DNA of 64,000 nt from Vulcaniibacterium tengchongense. Its GTDB lineage: Bacteria > Pseudomonadota > Gammaproteobacteria > Xanthomonadales > Xanthomonadaceae. The stretch covers positions 806,001 through 870,000 of the forward strand of contig NZ_RKQN01000002.1 of assembly GCF_003814555.1 (NCBI RefSeq), in the 5' to 3' direction. Below, piece by piece: positions 1 through 7,505 of the stretch. Numbering within the stretch: position 1 is the stretch's first letter; every line of letters starts with the position of its first letter. The notes below the pieces were generated by a model that was not told the DNA's origin, did not search any database, and saw nothing but the letters and a program-made list of their open reading frames with translations. Both the position numbers and the translations under genes were made by a program.

Positions 1-531
1 CTGGTGCTGGAGGGCTACGACCTGGCGATCCGCTTCGGCAGCCAGCTGCGCGACTCCAGCCTGGTCGCGCGGCGGCTGTGCGACGTGCGCGTGCTGCTGT
101 GCGCGGCGCCGGACTATCTCGAACGGCACGGCCGCCCCGGCCACCCGGACCAGCTCAACGGCTACGATTGCCTGCACTACTCCTACAACCCGACCGGCCG
201 CGCCTGGCAGTTCCGCCGCGGCGAGGAGACCGTGCGGGTGGCGCTGGCGACGCGGATGGAGGCCAACTCCAGCCTGGCGCTGCGCGCGGCGATGCTGGCC
301 GGCGGCGGCCTGGCGCGGGTGCCGGAGTTCGTGGTCGCCGACGACGTCGCCGCCGGGCGGCTGGAAATCGTGTTGCCGGACTGGCAACTGCCGGCGCTGA
401 GCCTGCACGCGGTGATGCCCGAGCGCCGCTACGTGCCCGCGAAGGTGCGCGCGTTCGTCGATTTCCTCGCTGCGCGCTGGGCGGCGCAGCCGGGCTGGCG
501 CCGCGCCGCGGACGGTGCCGATCCGCGGTGA
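1..531 (+). CDS. LysR-family regulator, C-terminal part (5' end outside window)
   Basis: The frame is open from the first base and ends at 531, so the start codon and the N-terminal helix-turn-helix lie upstream of the window. The visible 176 residues match the effector-binding half of LysR regulators of the CrgA-like group. They show the 'GYDLAIRFG' segment, the 'LVARRLCDVR' strand and the closing 'VPAKVRAFVDFLAARW' helix that ends this subfamily. The ligand and target genes cannot be read from this fragment. The internal GTG at 4 should not be taken as a start, because the protein clearly lacks its DNA-binding domain. The next gene is convergent. Confidence 0.85.
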   Translation: MVLEGYDLAIRFGSQLRDSSLVARRLCDVRVLLCAAPDYLERHGRPGHPDQLNGYDCLHYSYNPTGRAWQFRRGEETVRVALATRMEANSSLALRAAMLAGGGLARVPEFVVADDVAAGRLEIVLPDWQLPALSLHAVMPERRYVPAKVRAFVDFLAARWAAQPGWRRAADGADPR

Positions 532-712
532 CGCCGTGATCCCGGCGGTGTCGCCGCGGCGGACGCGGCCGCCCGGCCTGGACTGCGCGGCGCACCGCCC
601 GCCGCGTCTCGCGCGGGACGGCGCGTTCCGGTGCGCGGTCCGCGCGCCCGCGCAAATCCGTGGCGCAGGGCCGGCCCGGCGCGCGCCGGCACGCCAGCGG
701 AAGGCGCCGGCC

Positions 713-1060
713 TCAGAGCGCGCGGCCGTCGAACTGCCGCACCGGGATCGCCGCCAGGTCGATGTCTTCCAGGCAGCGCAGGTTGACCGCCGCCATCGCC
801 TGGCCGTCGGGGCCGACGCCTTCGCCGTACGGATGCATGCCGCAGGTGCGGCAGAAGCGATGGCGGACCACGTGCCGGTTGAAGGTGTAGCTGGCCAGCG
901 CGTCCTCGCCGCGCACCTGCAGGCGTGCGCGCGGCACGAACCACAGCAGCGCGCCCTTGCGCCGGCAAATCGAGCAATTGCAGGACAGCGCGCCGTCGAT
1001 CTCGCCGTCCACTTCGAACTTCACCGCCCCGCAGTGGCAGCTGCCTTGGTAATACGCCAT
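713..1060 (-). CDS. GFA-family (CENP-V/GFA) zinc-binding protein
   Basis: This 115-residue protein belongs to the GFA family, named after the glutathione-dependent formaldehyde-activating enzyme. It carries the expected zinc ligands: a CxC pair at C8/C10, the 'CNCSIC' cluster at C27/C29/C32, and CxxC at C70/C73. Length and cysteine spacing are typical of stand-alone GFA proteins. Most members have no proven substrate, so formaldehyde detoxification should not be assumed. The start is supported by a GGAGAG ribosome-binding site 6 nt upstream and a -10-like CATAAT at 1104-1109. It is transcribed away from rmuC, with only about 96 bp between the two starts, so both promoters lie in that gap. Confidence 0.85.
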   Translation of the reverse strand: MAYYQGSCHCGAVKFEVDGEIDGALSCNCSICRRKGALLWFVPRARLQVRGEDALASYTFNRHVVRHRFCRTCGMHPYGEGVGPDGQAMAAVNLRCLEDIDLAAIPVRQFDGRAL

Positions 1061-1103
1061 CGTCGCTCTCCGTCCGGACGCCGCCGGCATCGGCGGCCGG
1101 CGC

Positions 1104-1109
1104 ATTATG
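1104..1109 (-). promoter_or_regulatory. Putative -10 box of the GFA gene
   Basis: On the minus strand this reads CATAAT, five of six matches to the sigma-70 consensus, in otherwise GC-rich sequence. It would give a leader of about 36 nt containing the GGAGAG Shine-Dalgarno sequence. No good -35 box is visible. Confidence 0.45.
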
Positions 1110-1144
1110 CCGCCGCCGGTCGCAGCCGCTGCGAACGCGGCGCT

Positions 1145-1156
1145 TACACTAGGCCC
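1145..1156 (+). promoter_or_regulatory. Putative leaderless promoter of rmuC (-10 followed by 6 nt, then ATG)
   Basis: TACACT at 1145-1150 is followed by exactly six bases and then the ATG at 1157. Transcription would start at or next to the A of the start codon. No Shine-Dalgarno sequence precedes the ATG, which fits a leaderless mRNA. No clear -35 box is visible. Confidence 0.45.
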
Positions 1157-2527
1157 ATGCCCGACGTTTCCCTGCTCCTGTTGCTGCTGCTGATCGCGGT
1201 CGTGGTCGCGGTGGTCCTGCTCGTCGTCCTGCTGTTGCGCCGCCCGGGCAACGGCCACGTCGAACTGCTCGCGCGGCTGGAGCAGGCCCTGCGCGAGGAG
1301 CAGCGCGCCGGCCGCGGCGAGCTGCGCCAGCTGCTGGACAGCCTGTCGGCGCAGCAGGAACAGCGCATCGAAGGCTTCGGCGCGCGCCTGACCGACCTGA
1401 CCGTGCGCACCGACCAGCGCCTGGACGTGCTGCGCGAGGCGCTGACCGAGGACGCGCGCAAGGCCCGCGCCGAGAACGCGCAGTCGCTGCGCGACTTCGC
1501 CGCCGCGCTCGACCTGCGCATCGCCGAACTCGGCCGCGGCAACGAACTGCGCCTGGGCGAGATGCGCGCCACGCTGGAGCAGAGGCTGCGCGAGCTGCAG
1601 GCCGACAACGCCGCCAAGCTCGAGCAGATGCGCGCCACCGTCGACGAGAAGCTGCACGCCACGCTGGAGACGCGCCTGTCGGAAAGCTTCGGCCACGTCG
1701 CGCAGATGCTGGCGCAGGTGCACCAGGGCCTCGGCGACATGAGCAAGCTCGCCGCCGACGTCGGCGGCCTGCAGCGGGTGCTGACCAACGTGAAGTCGCG
1801 CGGCATCTTCGGCGAGGTGCAGCTGGCCGGGCTGCTCGAGCAGGTGTTCGCGCCGGAGCAGTACGCCGCCAACGTCGCGACCGTGCCGGGCAGCAACGAG
1901 CGGGTCGAATACGCGGTGCGCTTCCCCGGCTCCAGCGGCGAGGCGCCGGTGTGGCTGCCGATCGACGCCAAGTTCCCGCGCGAGGACTACGAACGCCTGC
2001 TCGACGCGCAGGAGCGCGGCGAGCCCGACGCGGCGCGCGCCGCCGGCGAGGCGCTGGAGCGGCGCGTGCGCCAGGAAGCCGCGCGCATCCGCGAGAAGTA
2101 CGTCGCGGTGCCGCACACCACCGAGTTCGCGATCCTGTTCCTGCCCACGGAGGGCCTGTACGCCGAGGTGCTGCGCCGGCCGGGACTGGTCGAGGCGCTG
2201 CAGCGCGAGCAGCGCATCGCGGTCGCCGGCCCGACCACCCTGCTGGCGCTGATGACCAGCTTCCAGATGGGCTTCCGCACGCTGGCGATCCAGGAGCGCT
2301 CCAGCGAGGTCTGGCGCACGCTGGGCGCGGTCAAGACCGAGTTCGCCAAGTTCGGCGCGGTGCTCGACGCGGTGAAGAAGAAGCTCGACGAGGCCAGCAA
2401 CAAGATCGACGAGACCGGGCGCCGCACGCGCGTGCTGACGCGCAAGCTGCGCGAGGTCGAGGCGTTGCCGGCCGAGGACAGCCAGCGCCTGCTCGGCGTC
2501 GAGCTCGACGGCGGCGACGAGGACTGA
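1157..2527 (+). CDS. rmuC: RmuC-family DNA recombination protein
   Basis: This 456-residue protein is a membrane-anchored RmuC homologue, near the roughly 475 residues of E. coli RmuC. Residues about 4-28 form one hydrophobic segment rich in Leu and Val. A long charged coiled coil follows to about residue 230, with repeated 'RLRELQADNAAKLEQMRATV'-type heptads. The conserved RmuC domain follows, with 'KSRGIFGEVQLAGLLEQV', 'WLPIDAKFPREDYERLL' and 'AGPTTLLALMTSFQMGFR'. The family limits DNA inversions at short inverted repeats and has a PD-(D/E)XK-like nuclease fold; its biochemistry is poorly known. The reading frame extends far upstream without a stop. The ATG at 1157 was chosen because the membrane anchor begins there and a -10-like hexamer lies directly in front. 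Confidence 0.9.
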   Translation: MPDVSLLLLLLLIAVVVAVVLLVVLLLRRPGNGHVELLARLEQALREEQRAGRGELRQLLDSLSAQQEQRIEGFGARLTDLTVRTDQRLDVLREALTEDARKARAENAQSLRDFAAALDLRIAELGRGNELRLGEMRATLEQRLRELQADNAAKLEQMRATVDEKLHATLETRLSESFGHVAQMLAQVHQGLGDMSKLAADVGGLQRVLTNVKSRGIFGEVQLAGLLEQVFAPEQYAANVATVPGSNERVEYAVRFPGSSGEAPVWLPIDAKFPREDYERLLDAQERGEPDAARAAGEALERRVRQEAARIREKYVAVPHTTEFAILFLPTEGLYAEVLRRPGLVEALQREQRIAVAGPTTLLALMTSFQMGFRTLAIQERSSEVWRTLGAVKTEFAKFGAVLDAVKKKLDEASNKIDETGRRTRVLTRKLREVEALPAEDSQRLLGVELDGGDED

Positions 2528-2863
2528 GCGCTCGCGGGGCGATTCGAACGCACGGGGACAAGGGGCCTGGGCGCGCCGCGTTGCGGCCCGGTCGGCGCGG
2601 GCGTGCCGCGGTTCCGGGCGGGGCCCCGGGCGAGGGCCGCGCTGGTCGAATAACGGGTGCGATGTCGCGCGATGACCGATCGCCGCGCGACCACCCTGCG
2701 CGCGCGCAGGTCCCTCACCGCGTTCGACGACGTGGCGGGGCCCGACTCGACGGCAGGCGCTCGCCGCAGGCGCTGCGATGTCGCCTTCGAGCCGCGATCC
2801 GCGCCGGACGCGAGGCGCCGCCGCGCTTGCGTCCGCACGCGGCCGCGCGGACGCGGCCCGCCC
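2528..2863. other. Convergent intergenic region, no gene seen
   Basis: These 336 bases separate the convergent rmuC and mlaA. I see no credible reading frame, no RNA gene and no strong terminator with a T-tract. The sequence is GC-rich with several short GC inverted repeats, such as those around 2660-2700 built from GCGCGATG/ATCGCCGCGC-type segments. These could end transcription from either side but are not clear enough to call. Confidence 0.5.
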
Positions 2864-3988
2864 TCAGGTGCCGTCGATCGGGGTGATCGGCATCGCGTCC
2901 ACCGGCACGGTCGGGTTGTTCTCCTCGCGCAGGTAGTCGGGGAGGCTCGCCTCGTCGCCGTTGATGCGGTCGCCGAAGATCTGGTAGTCGCGGCGCTGCA
3001 TCCAGGCGTCGCGGACCAGGGTGTAGTCGTCCTCGGCGCCTTCGCGGAAGCTGTCGGTGGCCAGCAGCTGCGCGCGCACGTCGACCAGCTGCAGGCCCTG
3101 CAGGCCGACGCGCACGCGGTCCTCCTCGATCTGCCGCACCGGGCTCAGCGGCGCGTCCGCGGCCAGGCCGAAGGTGTCGCGCAGGGTGCGCGGGCCGAAC
3201 AGCGGCAGCTCGACGTAGCGCGACTTCCTCCAGCCCCACACGCCCAGGGTCTGGCCGAAGTCCTCGCTCTTGTTCGGCAGCTTGGCGTCGGTGGCCGGGT
3301 CGAACAGCCCGCCGATGCCGAGGGTGGAATTGAGCAGGAAGCGGCCCAGCGACTGCCCGGCCTGCTTCGGCTTGCCCTGCAGCAGCGCGTTCAGCGCCGA
3401 CACCGGCTGGCGCAGGTTGTCGAAGAAGTTGCTCACGCCCAGCCGCACCGGCCGCGGCACCACCTTGACGTAGCCGCGCGCCAGCGGCCGCGCCACGGCG
3501 CGGTCGACCGCGTTGTTGAAGCGGTGCATCCGGCGGTTGTAGCCCTCCCAGGGATCGTAGGCGGCGGGCACCGCCGCCGGCGCCGGCAGGCTCGGGTCGG
3601 CGACCGGGTTGTAGCCGTTGCGGCCGTAGAGCGCGTCGAAGTCGCGCTCGGCCTCGGTGCGCGGATCCTGCGCCGCGGCGGCGCCTGGCGCCGGCACGGC
3701 CTCCGCGCTGGCCGGAACCGCGGGCGCGGTGCCGGCCGGAGCCGCGGCCGGTGCGTCCGCGCCCGTCGCCGCCGCGGGCTCGCCGGTCTCCGGCGGCACC
3801 GGCTCGGTGGCCGGCGCCGGCGCATCCGCGCCCGCCGGCGTGCAGTCCGGCGCGGCGCCGGGGTCCGCGGCCTGCGGGCACGGCGCCGCGGCCACGGCTT
3901 GCGCGACCGGGGGCGGGAGATCCTGGGCGTGGCCGGCCAGCGGCAGGCTCGCGAGCGCGAGGGCGATGACGGGGGCGGTAAGGCGCAT
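2864..3988 (-). CDS. mlaA: MlaA/VacJ-family outer-membrane phospholipid-removal protein, apparently not a lipoprotein
   Basis: MlaA sits in the outer membrane and extracts surface phospholipids, passing them to MlaC for return to the inner membrane. The MlaA core spans about residues 145-330 and includes 'DPWEGYNRRMHRFNNAVDR', 'FFDNLRQPVSALNALLQGK' and 'LLNSTLGIGGLFDPATD'. The protein is 374 residues, against about 250 in E. coli, because an Ala/Pro-rich linker of about 110 residues follows the signal peptide. The signal peptide ends in 'PLAGHAQD' with no lipobox cysteine, so cleavage by signal peptidase I after A21 is more likely than lipidation. It is the last gene of the mla cluster. It also appears to have its own leaderless promoter, TAGACT followed by 6 nt and the ATG. 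Confidence 0.9.
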   Translation of the reverse strand: MRLTAPVIALALASLPLAGHAQDLPPPVAQAVAAAPCPQAADPGAAPDCTPAGADAPAPATEPVPPETGEPAAATGADAPAAAPAGTAPAVPASAEAVPAPGAAAAQDPRTEAERDFDALYGRNGYNPVADPSLPAPAAVPAAYDPWEGYNRRMHRFNNAVDRAVARPLARGYVKVVPRPVRLGVSNFFDNLRQPVSALNALLQGKPKQAGQSLGRFLLNSTLGIGGLFDPATDAKLPNKSEDFGQTLGVWGWRKSRYVELPLFGPRTLRDTFGLAADAPLSPVRQIEEDRVRVGLQGLQLVDVRAQLLATDSFREGAEDDYTLVRDAWMQRRDYQIFGDRINGDEASLPDYLREENNPTVPVDAMPITPIDGT

Positions 3989-4000
3989 GGTCGCAGTCTA
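3989..4000 (-). promoter_or_regulatory. Putative leaderless promoter of mlaA
   Basis: On the minus strand TAGACT (3995-4000) is followed by six bases and then the mlaA ATG. The 74-bp mlaB-mlaA gap therefore may hold a separate promoter in addition to read-through from mlaF. No ribosome-binding site precedes the ATG. Confidence 0.4.
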
Positions 4001-4062
4001 GGTCTCGGAACGGGGCGGCGCGCGCGGCGGTCGGCGCGGCCGATGGAACGCTGCGTCCGCGC

Positions 4063-4341
4063 TCAGCCGGCGAACGCCAGGCCGGCGTCGAGGCGGTAGG
4101 CGGCGCGCAGCTCGGCCAGGCCCGGCGGCGTGCCGACCAGCTCGGCGCCGCCGGCGCGTTCCGCCAGCTCGGCCAACAGGGCCAGGCCGGCGCTGTCGAC
4201 CGCCTCGACCGCACGCAGGTCGAACCGGCGCGGCGGCGGCGCGAGCGCGCGCAGCCGCGGCCATAGCGCCGCCACCGCGGCGCGGTCGAGCGGCCCGGCG
4301 AAGACCAGCGCGTCGCCTTCCTGGCGCACGGACGCGCTCAT
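4063..4341 (-). CDS. mlaB: MlaB-like STAS-domain protein
   Basis: This 92-residue cytoplasmic STAS protein corresponds to MlaB (97 residues in E. coli), which binds the ATPase MlaF and supports assembly of the MlaFEDB complex. The central 'VDSAGLALLAELAER' is the conserved STAS loop and helix containing the key Ser/Thr position. The ATG lies one base after the mlaC stop codon, so translation is probably coupled. The identity rests on the STAS motif together with its place inside an otherwise complete mla operon. As a lone sequence it would be called only a STAS-domain protein. Confidence 0.85.
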   Translation of the reverse strand: MSASVRQEGDALVFAGPLDRAAVAALWPRLRALAPPPRRFDLRAVEAVDSAGLALLAELAERAGGAELVGTPPGLAELRAAYRLDAGLAFAG

Positions 4342-4342
4342 G

Positions 4343-5005
4343 TCAGTCGTTGCCGGTCTGCGGCTGGGCCTGCAGGCGGCCGGCCTTGATGTCGGCGGCG
4401 ACCTGGGCGATCGACTTCTGCCGCAGCGGCGCGTCGAACTGGTTGCGGAAGGTCTGCACGAAGCTGACGCCTTCCACCATCACGTCGAACACCTTCCAGC
4501 TGCTGCCGGTCTTGCGCATCAGGTAGTCGACCGGCACCGGCTCGCCGCCCTGGCGCAGGTACTCGCTGGAGACCTTGACGATGGCGCCGCCGCGGATCGG
4601 CGTCTCCGACTTCACCCGCACCTGCAGCTTGGAGTTCAGGTCGAGCAGGGCCGAGCCGTAGCGCTGCATCAGGCTGTCGGTGAGCGCGTCGGCGAACAGC
4701 TTGACGTCGGCGTCCGAGGCGCCGCGCCCGTGCGCGCCGAGCACCAGGCGCGCGGCGTAGTCGCGGTCGAAGACGTTGTCGAACTCGGTGGCGATGAACT
4801 GGCGCAGCGCGGCGCGGTTCTGGGTGAACTCGGCGCGGCGCTTCTCCAGCGTGGCGAGGATGCGGGTGCTATTGCTCAGCACCAGCTGGCTCGGGGTCTG
4901 CGCCGCGGCGGCGGCCGGCGCCGGCGCGGACTGGGCCAGCGTCGCGGCCGGGGCGACGGCGAGCAGCGCGGCGGAGAGGATCAGGGAAACAGGCGTGCGC
5001 TTCAT
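4343..5005 (-). CDS. mlaC: MlaC-like periplasmic phospholipid carrier
   Basis: MlaC shuttles phospholipid through the periplasm between MlaA and the inner-membrane MlaFEDB complex. The 220-residue product has a clear signal peptide, 'MKRTPVSLILSAALLAVAP', with a likely cut after 'TLAQ'. An Ala-rich stretch follows, then the MlaC/Ttg2D domain with 'NRAALRQFIATEFDNVFDRDYA', 'FADALTDSLMQRYG' and 'SWKVFDVMVEGVSFVQTFRNQF'. That last segment is the most conserved part of the family. The frame runs upstream, but the signal peptide fixes the start at 5005. The gap to mlaD is 25 bp and the gap to mlaB is 1 bp. Confidence 0.93.
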   Translation of the reverse strand: MKRTPVSLILSAALLAVAPAATLAQSAPAPAAAAAQTPSQLVLSNSTRILATLEKRRAEFTQNRAALRQFIATEFDNVFDRDYAARLVLGAHGRGASDADVKLFADALTDSLMQRYGSALLDLNSKLQVRVKSETPIRGGAIVKVSSEYLRQGGEPVPVDYLMRKTGSSWKVFDVMVEGVSFVQTFRNQFDAPLRQKSIAQVAADIKAGRLQAQPQTGND

Positions 5006-5030
5006 GATGGGTTCGTCCTGAGTGGGGGCG

Positions 5031-5585
5031 TCACTGGCCTTGCAGATAGGCGGGAACGTCGTCGCCGGCGGGCTTCTCGGCCGGGCCGGGCGCGGCGGGA
5101 GTCGCGGCATTGTCGGCGCCGGCGCCGCCACCGCCGCTGAACATGTACTTGCCGACCAGCTGGATCAGGTCGACGGCGGACTGGGTCAGGTAGATCTCGT
5201 CGCCGGGCTTGAGCGGGTCCGGATCCCCGCCCGGGGCCAGGTTGACGTAGCTCTCGCCGAGCAGGCCGCTGGTGAGGATGCTCGCGGCGGTGTCGGCCGG
5301 CAGCTTGTCGTAGCGCTTGCTGATCGCCAGCGTGACCACGGTGTCGAACTTGACCGGATCGACGTCGATCGCGGCGACGTGGCCGATGGCGACGCCGCCG
5401 ATCTTGACCGGCGCGTTCGGGCGCAGCGCGCCGATGCTGGTGAAGCGCGCGGTCAGCGGATAGGTGTCGCTGCCCAGGCCCCAGCGGCCGTTGGTCGAGG
5501 CCAGGGCCAGCACCAGCAGCGAGGCCAGGGCCAGCAGCAGGAAGGCGCCGACGGCGAATTCGATACGGGGTGCGCGGATGCTCAT
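5031..5585 (-). CDS. mlaD: MlaD-like MCE-domain protein
   Basis: This 184-residue protein has an N-terminal membrane anchor at about residues 10-29 ('VGAFLLLALASLLVLALAS'). A single MCE domain follows, with 'APVKIGGVAIGHVAAIDVDP' and 'LLGESYVNLAPGGDPDPLKPG'. The length is almost identical to E. coli MlaD (183). MlaD forms the hexameric ring on MlaE through which phospholipid passes between MlaC and the membrane. After the domain come the hydrophobic 'SAVDLIQLVGKYMF' helix, which lines the hexamer pore in the family, and a Gly/Ala/Pro-rich tail. The upstream gap to mlaE is 167 bp, unusually long for this operon, and contains an inverted repeat. Confidence 0.94.
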   Translation of the reverse strand: MSIRAPRIEFAVGAFLLLALASLLVLALASTNGRWGLGSDTYPLTARFTSIGALRPNAPVKIGGVAIGHVAAIDVDPVKFDTVVTLAISKRYDKLPADTAASILTSGLLGESYVNLAPGGDPDPLKPGDEIYLTQSAVDLIQLVGKYMFSGGGGAGADNAATPAAPGPAEKPAGDDVPAYLQGQ

Positions 5586-5619
5586 GGGTCACTCGTTGGA
5601 GGTTGCTGCCGCGAAGGGC

Positions 5620-5748
5620 GCGGATAGGCACGGATCGAGCGGGAGCCGGGGCCGCGGGCGCCTCCGGCCCGGCCCCGGAACCGCGCGGTTGGACGCGGCA
5701 GCCGTCGCCTTCGCTTCATCCGTGCGCATCCGCGTCGATCCGTGGCCC
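5620..5748. repeat. Imperfect inverted repeat with tandem GGATnnGCACGGAT-type units in the mlaE-mlaD gap
   Basis: GCGGATAGGCACGGAT at 5620-5635 is matched by ATCCGTGCGCATCCGC at 5718-5733, its reverse complement with two mismatches. The right side continues with another ATCCGTGG unit at 5738-5745. The loop is about 82 bp and very GC-rich. Such 'ATCCGTG..ATCCG' units are a recurring type of intergenic palindrome in bacterial genomes. Here it sits inside an operon, where a folded transcript could affect the mlaE/mlaD expression ratio. Confidence 0.6.
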
Positions 5749-5752
5749 AGGT

Positions 5753-6502
5753 TCACTTGAAAAGAAAAGCGGACATGACGAAGTTGAACATCAGCACCAG
5801 CAGCGAGGCGTTGACCACCGCGCGGGTGGTCGCCACCGAGGTGCCCTCGATGGTCGGCTCGGCGTGGTAGCCGACGTAGGCGGCGACCAGCGCCGCGGTG
5901 GCGCCGAACACCGCCGCCTTGACGAAGGCCATCAGGAAATCGTCGACGGAGTCGACGCTGTCCTTCATCACCTGCCAGAACATGCCGGCGTCCAGCCCGA
6001 TCACGTGCACCGACTCGAAGTAGCTGGCGCTGATCGCCAGGCTGCAGAAGAAGCCGGTCAGCAGCGGCACGCACAGCACCGCGGCCCAGAAGCGCGGCGC
6101 CACTGCCTTGCCGACCGGGTCGATCGCCATCAGCCCGAGCGCGGTGATCTGGTCGGTGGCGCGCATCAGGCCGAGCTCGGCGGCGATCGAACTGCCGGCG
6201 CGGCCGATGAACAGCAGCGCGGTCAGCACCGGGCCGAGCTCGCGGTACAGGCCCAGCCCGAGCATCGCGCTGACCTGGTTGGAGGCGCCGTAGGTGTCGA
6301 GCGCGCGGTAGCCGAGCAGGGTCACCGACAGGCCGACGAAGGCGCCGCCGACCGCGACGATCGGCAGCGAGCGCGCGCCGATCTTGTAGATTTCGCGCAC
6401 CAGCTCGCGGAAGAAGTCGGCGGTGGGTTTGGACGCGCGCAGCACCGACAGCGAGAACAGGCCGGCGCGGCCGAGCGAACGGGTCGCGGCGACGAAGGGC
6501 AT
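5753..6502 (-). CDS. mlaE: MlaE-like inner-membrane permease
   Basis: MlaE is the transmembrane subunit of the Mla ABC transporter. The 249-residue product has the family's hydrophobic segments and hallmark sequences: 'GGAFVGLSVTLLGYRAL', 'ELGPVLTALLFIGRAGSSI', 'AAELGLMRATDQITALGLMAIDP' and 'YVGYHAEPTIEGTSVATTRAVV'. Length is close to E. coli MlaE (260). The start overlaps the stop of a 45-codon reading frame in a TGATG arrangement, and a GGAG ribosome-binding site lies about 9 nt upstream inside that frame. Confidence 0.94.
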   Translation of the reverse strand: MPFVAATRSLGRAGLFSLSVLRASKPTADFFRELVREIYKIGARSLPIVAVGGAFVGLSVTLLGYRALDTYGASNQVSAMLGLGLYRELGPVLTALLFIGRAGSSIAAELGLMRATDQITALGLMAIDPVGKAVAPRFWAAVLCVPLLTGFFCSLAISASYFESVHVIGLDAGMFWQVMKDSVDSVDDFLMAFVKAAVFGATAALVAAYVGYHAEPTIEGTSVATTRAVVNASLLVLMFNFVMSAFLFK

Positions 6503-6639
6503 CAGGCGGTCTCCAAGGGCGTTGATCCGCCGCGCGCGCGGGGCGGCAGGGCGGCATGCGGCGCGCGGCGCCCGCGCCGCGGCATGCGCGCGGGCCGGGA
6601 CGGTGGGCGGGCGGCGAGCCGGTCCGGGGGCGTGCTCAT
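6502..6639 (-). CDS. 45-residue mini-ORF bridging mlaF and mlaE
   Basis: This frame fills the mlaF-mlaE gap exactly. Its ATG overlaps the mlaF stop (ATGA), a GGAGG sequence lies 4 nt upstream, and its TGA overlaps the mlaE ATG (TGATG). The product would be a basic, Arg/Pro/Ala-rich peptide with no hydrophobic segment or known motif. Its composition is what random GC-rich sequence gives, so a functional peptide is doubtful. The arrangement would still let ribosomes pass from mlaF to mlaE by re-initiation, acting as a translational bridge. I list it because of the two precise overlaps and the ribosome-binding site. Confidence 0.4.
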   Translation of the reverse strand: MSTPPDRLAARPPSRPARMPRRGRRAPHAALPPRARGGSTPLETA

Positions 6640-7424
6640 GCCGCCTCCGAGGCCCGCGGCGCCGCGTCGAACGCGATCGGCCCGTCCGGTTCGCCGTTGA
6701 GGAACTGCCGCACCAGCGGGTCGGCGCTGGCCTGCAGCTGCGCCGGCGTGCCGGAGAAGACGATGGCGCCGTTGGCGATCACGATCGCGTGGTCGGCCAC
6801 CGGCAGGGTCTCGTGCACGTGGTGGGTGACCACGATGCTGGTCAGGCCGAGCGTGTCGTTGAGCCGGCGCACCAGGTCCATCACCACGCCCGAGGCGATC
6901 GGGTCCAGCCCGGTCAGCGGCTCGTCGTAGATCATCAGGGGCGGGTCCAGGGCCAGCGCGCGCGCCAGCGCCACGCGCCGCGCCATGCCGCCGGACAGCT
7001 CGCGCGGATAGGCGTCGGCGGCGGCGCGCAGGCCGACCGCGTGCAGCTTCATCAGCACCAGGCGGCGGATCACCGGCTCCGGCAGGGCGGTGTGCGCGCG
7101 CAGCGGCAAGGCGACGTTCTCGGCGGCGGTGAGGTCGGTGAGCAGGCCGTTGCCCTGCAGCAGCACGCCGATACCCTTGCGCAGCTCCAGCAGCGCGCGG
7201 CGGCCCTGCGGCACCGGCTGTCCCAGCACTTCCACCGAGCCGGCGGCCGGCGCCAGCTCGCCGGTCAGCGCCGCCAGCAGGGTCGACTTGCCGCTGCCGG
7301 AAGGGCCGAGCACCGCGACCACGCGGCCGCGCGGCACCTCGAGGTCGACGTCGCGCAGCACGGTGCGGCCGCCTCGGTCGAGGCGGAGCTGGCGGAGGCG
7401 GACGATGGGGCCTTCGTGGCGCAT
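6636..7424 (-). CDS. mlaF: MlaF-like ABC transporter ATPase
   Basis: This 262-residue ATPase energises the Mla phospholipid transporter at the cytoplasmic face. Walker A is at about residues 40-48 (GPSGSGKST), the signature LSGGMARR at 143-150, Walker B 'LMIYDEP' with D167/E168, the D-loop 'TGLDP', and the switch His at 201 in 'VVTHH'. Length matches E. coli MlaF (269). It is the first gene of the cluster mlaF-E-D-C-B-A and is divergent from recC. The 295-bp region between them must hold both promoters. No Shine-Dalgarno sequence stands out before this ATG. Confidence 0.94.
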   Translation of the reverse strand: MRHEGPIVRLRQLRLDRGGRTVLRDVDLEVPRGRVVAVLGPSGSGKSTLLAALTGELAPAAGSVEVLGQPVPQGRRALLELRKGIGVLLQGNGLLTDLTAAENVALPLRAHTALPEPVIRRLVLMKLHAVGLRAAADAYPRELSGGMARRVALARALALDPPLMIYDEPLTGLDPIASGVVMDLVRRLNDTLGLTSIVVTHHVHETLPVADHAIVIANGAIVFSGTPAQLQASADPLVRQFLNGEPDGPIAFDAAPRASEAA

Positions 7425-7505
7425 GCGGTTCGCGGTTCGGCGGTCGAGCGGCGACCAAGCGCAACAGCTTGGCCGGAAGAAGCTGAACGATTACGGGGCG
7501 ATTGT

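Noticed and set aside
3836-3880. Cys37 or Cys49 of MlaA as lipidation site
   Set aside because: They lie beyond the hydrophobic signal core and are preceded by 'AAP' and 'APD', which do not fit a lipobox.
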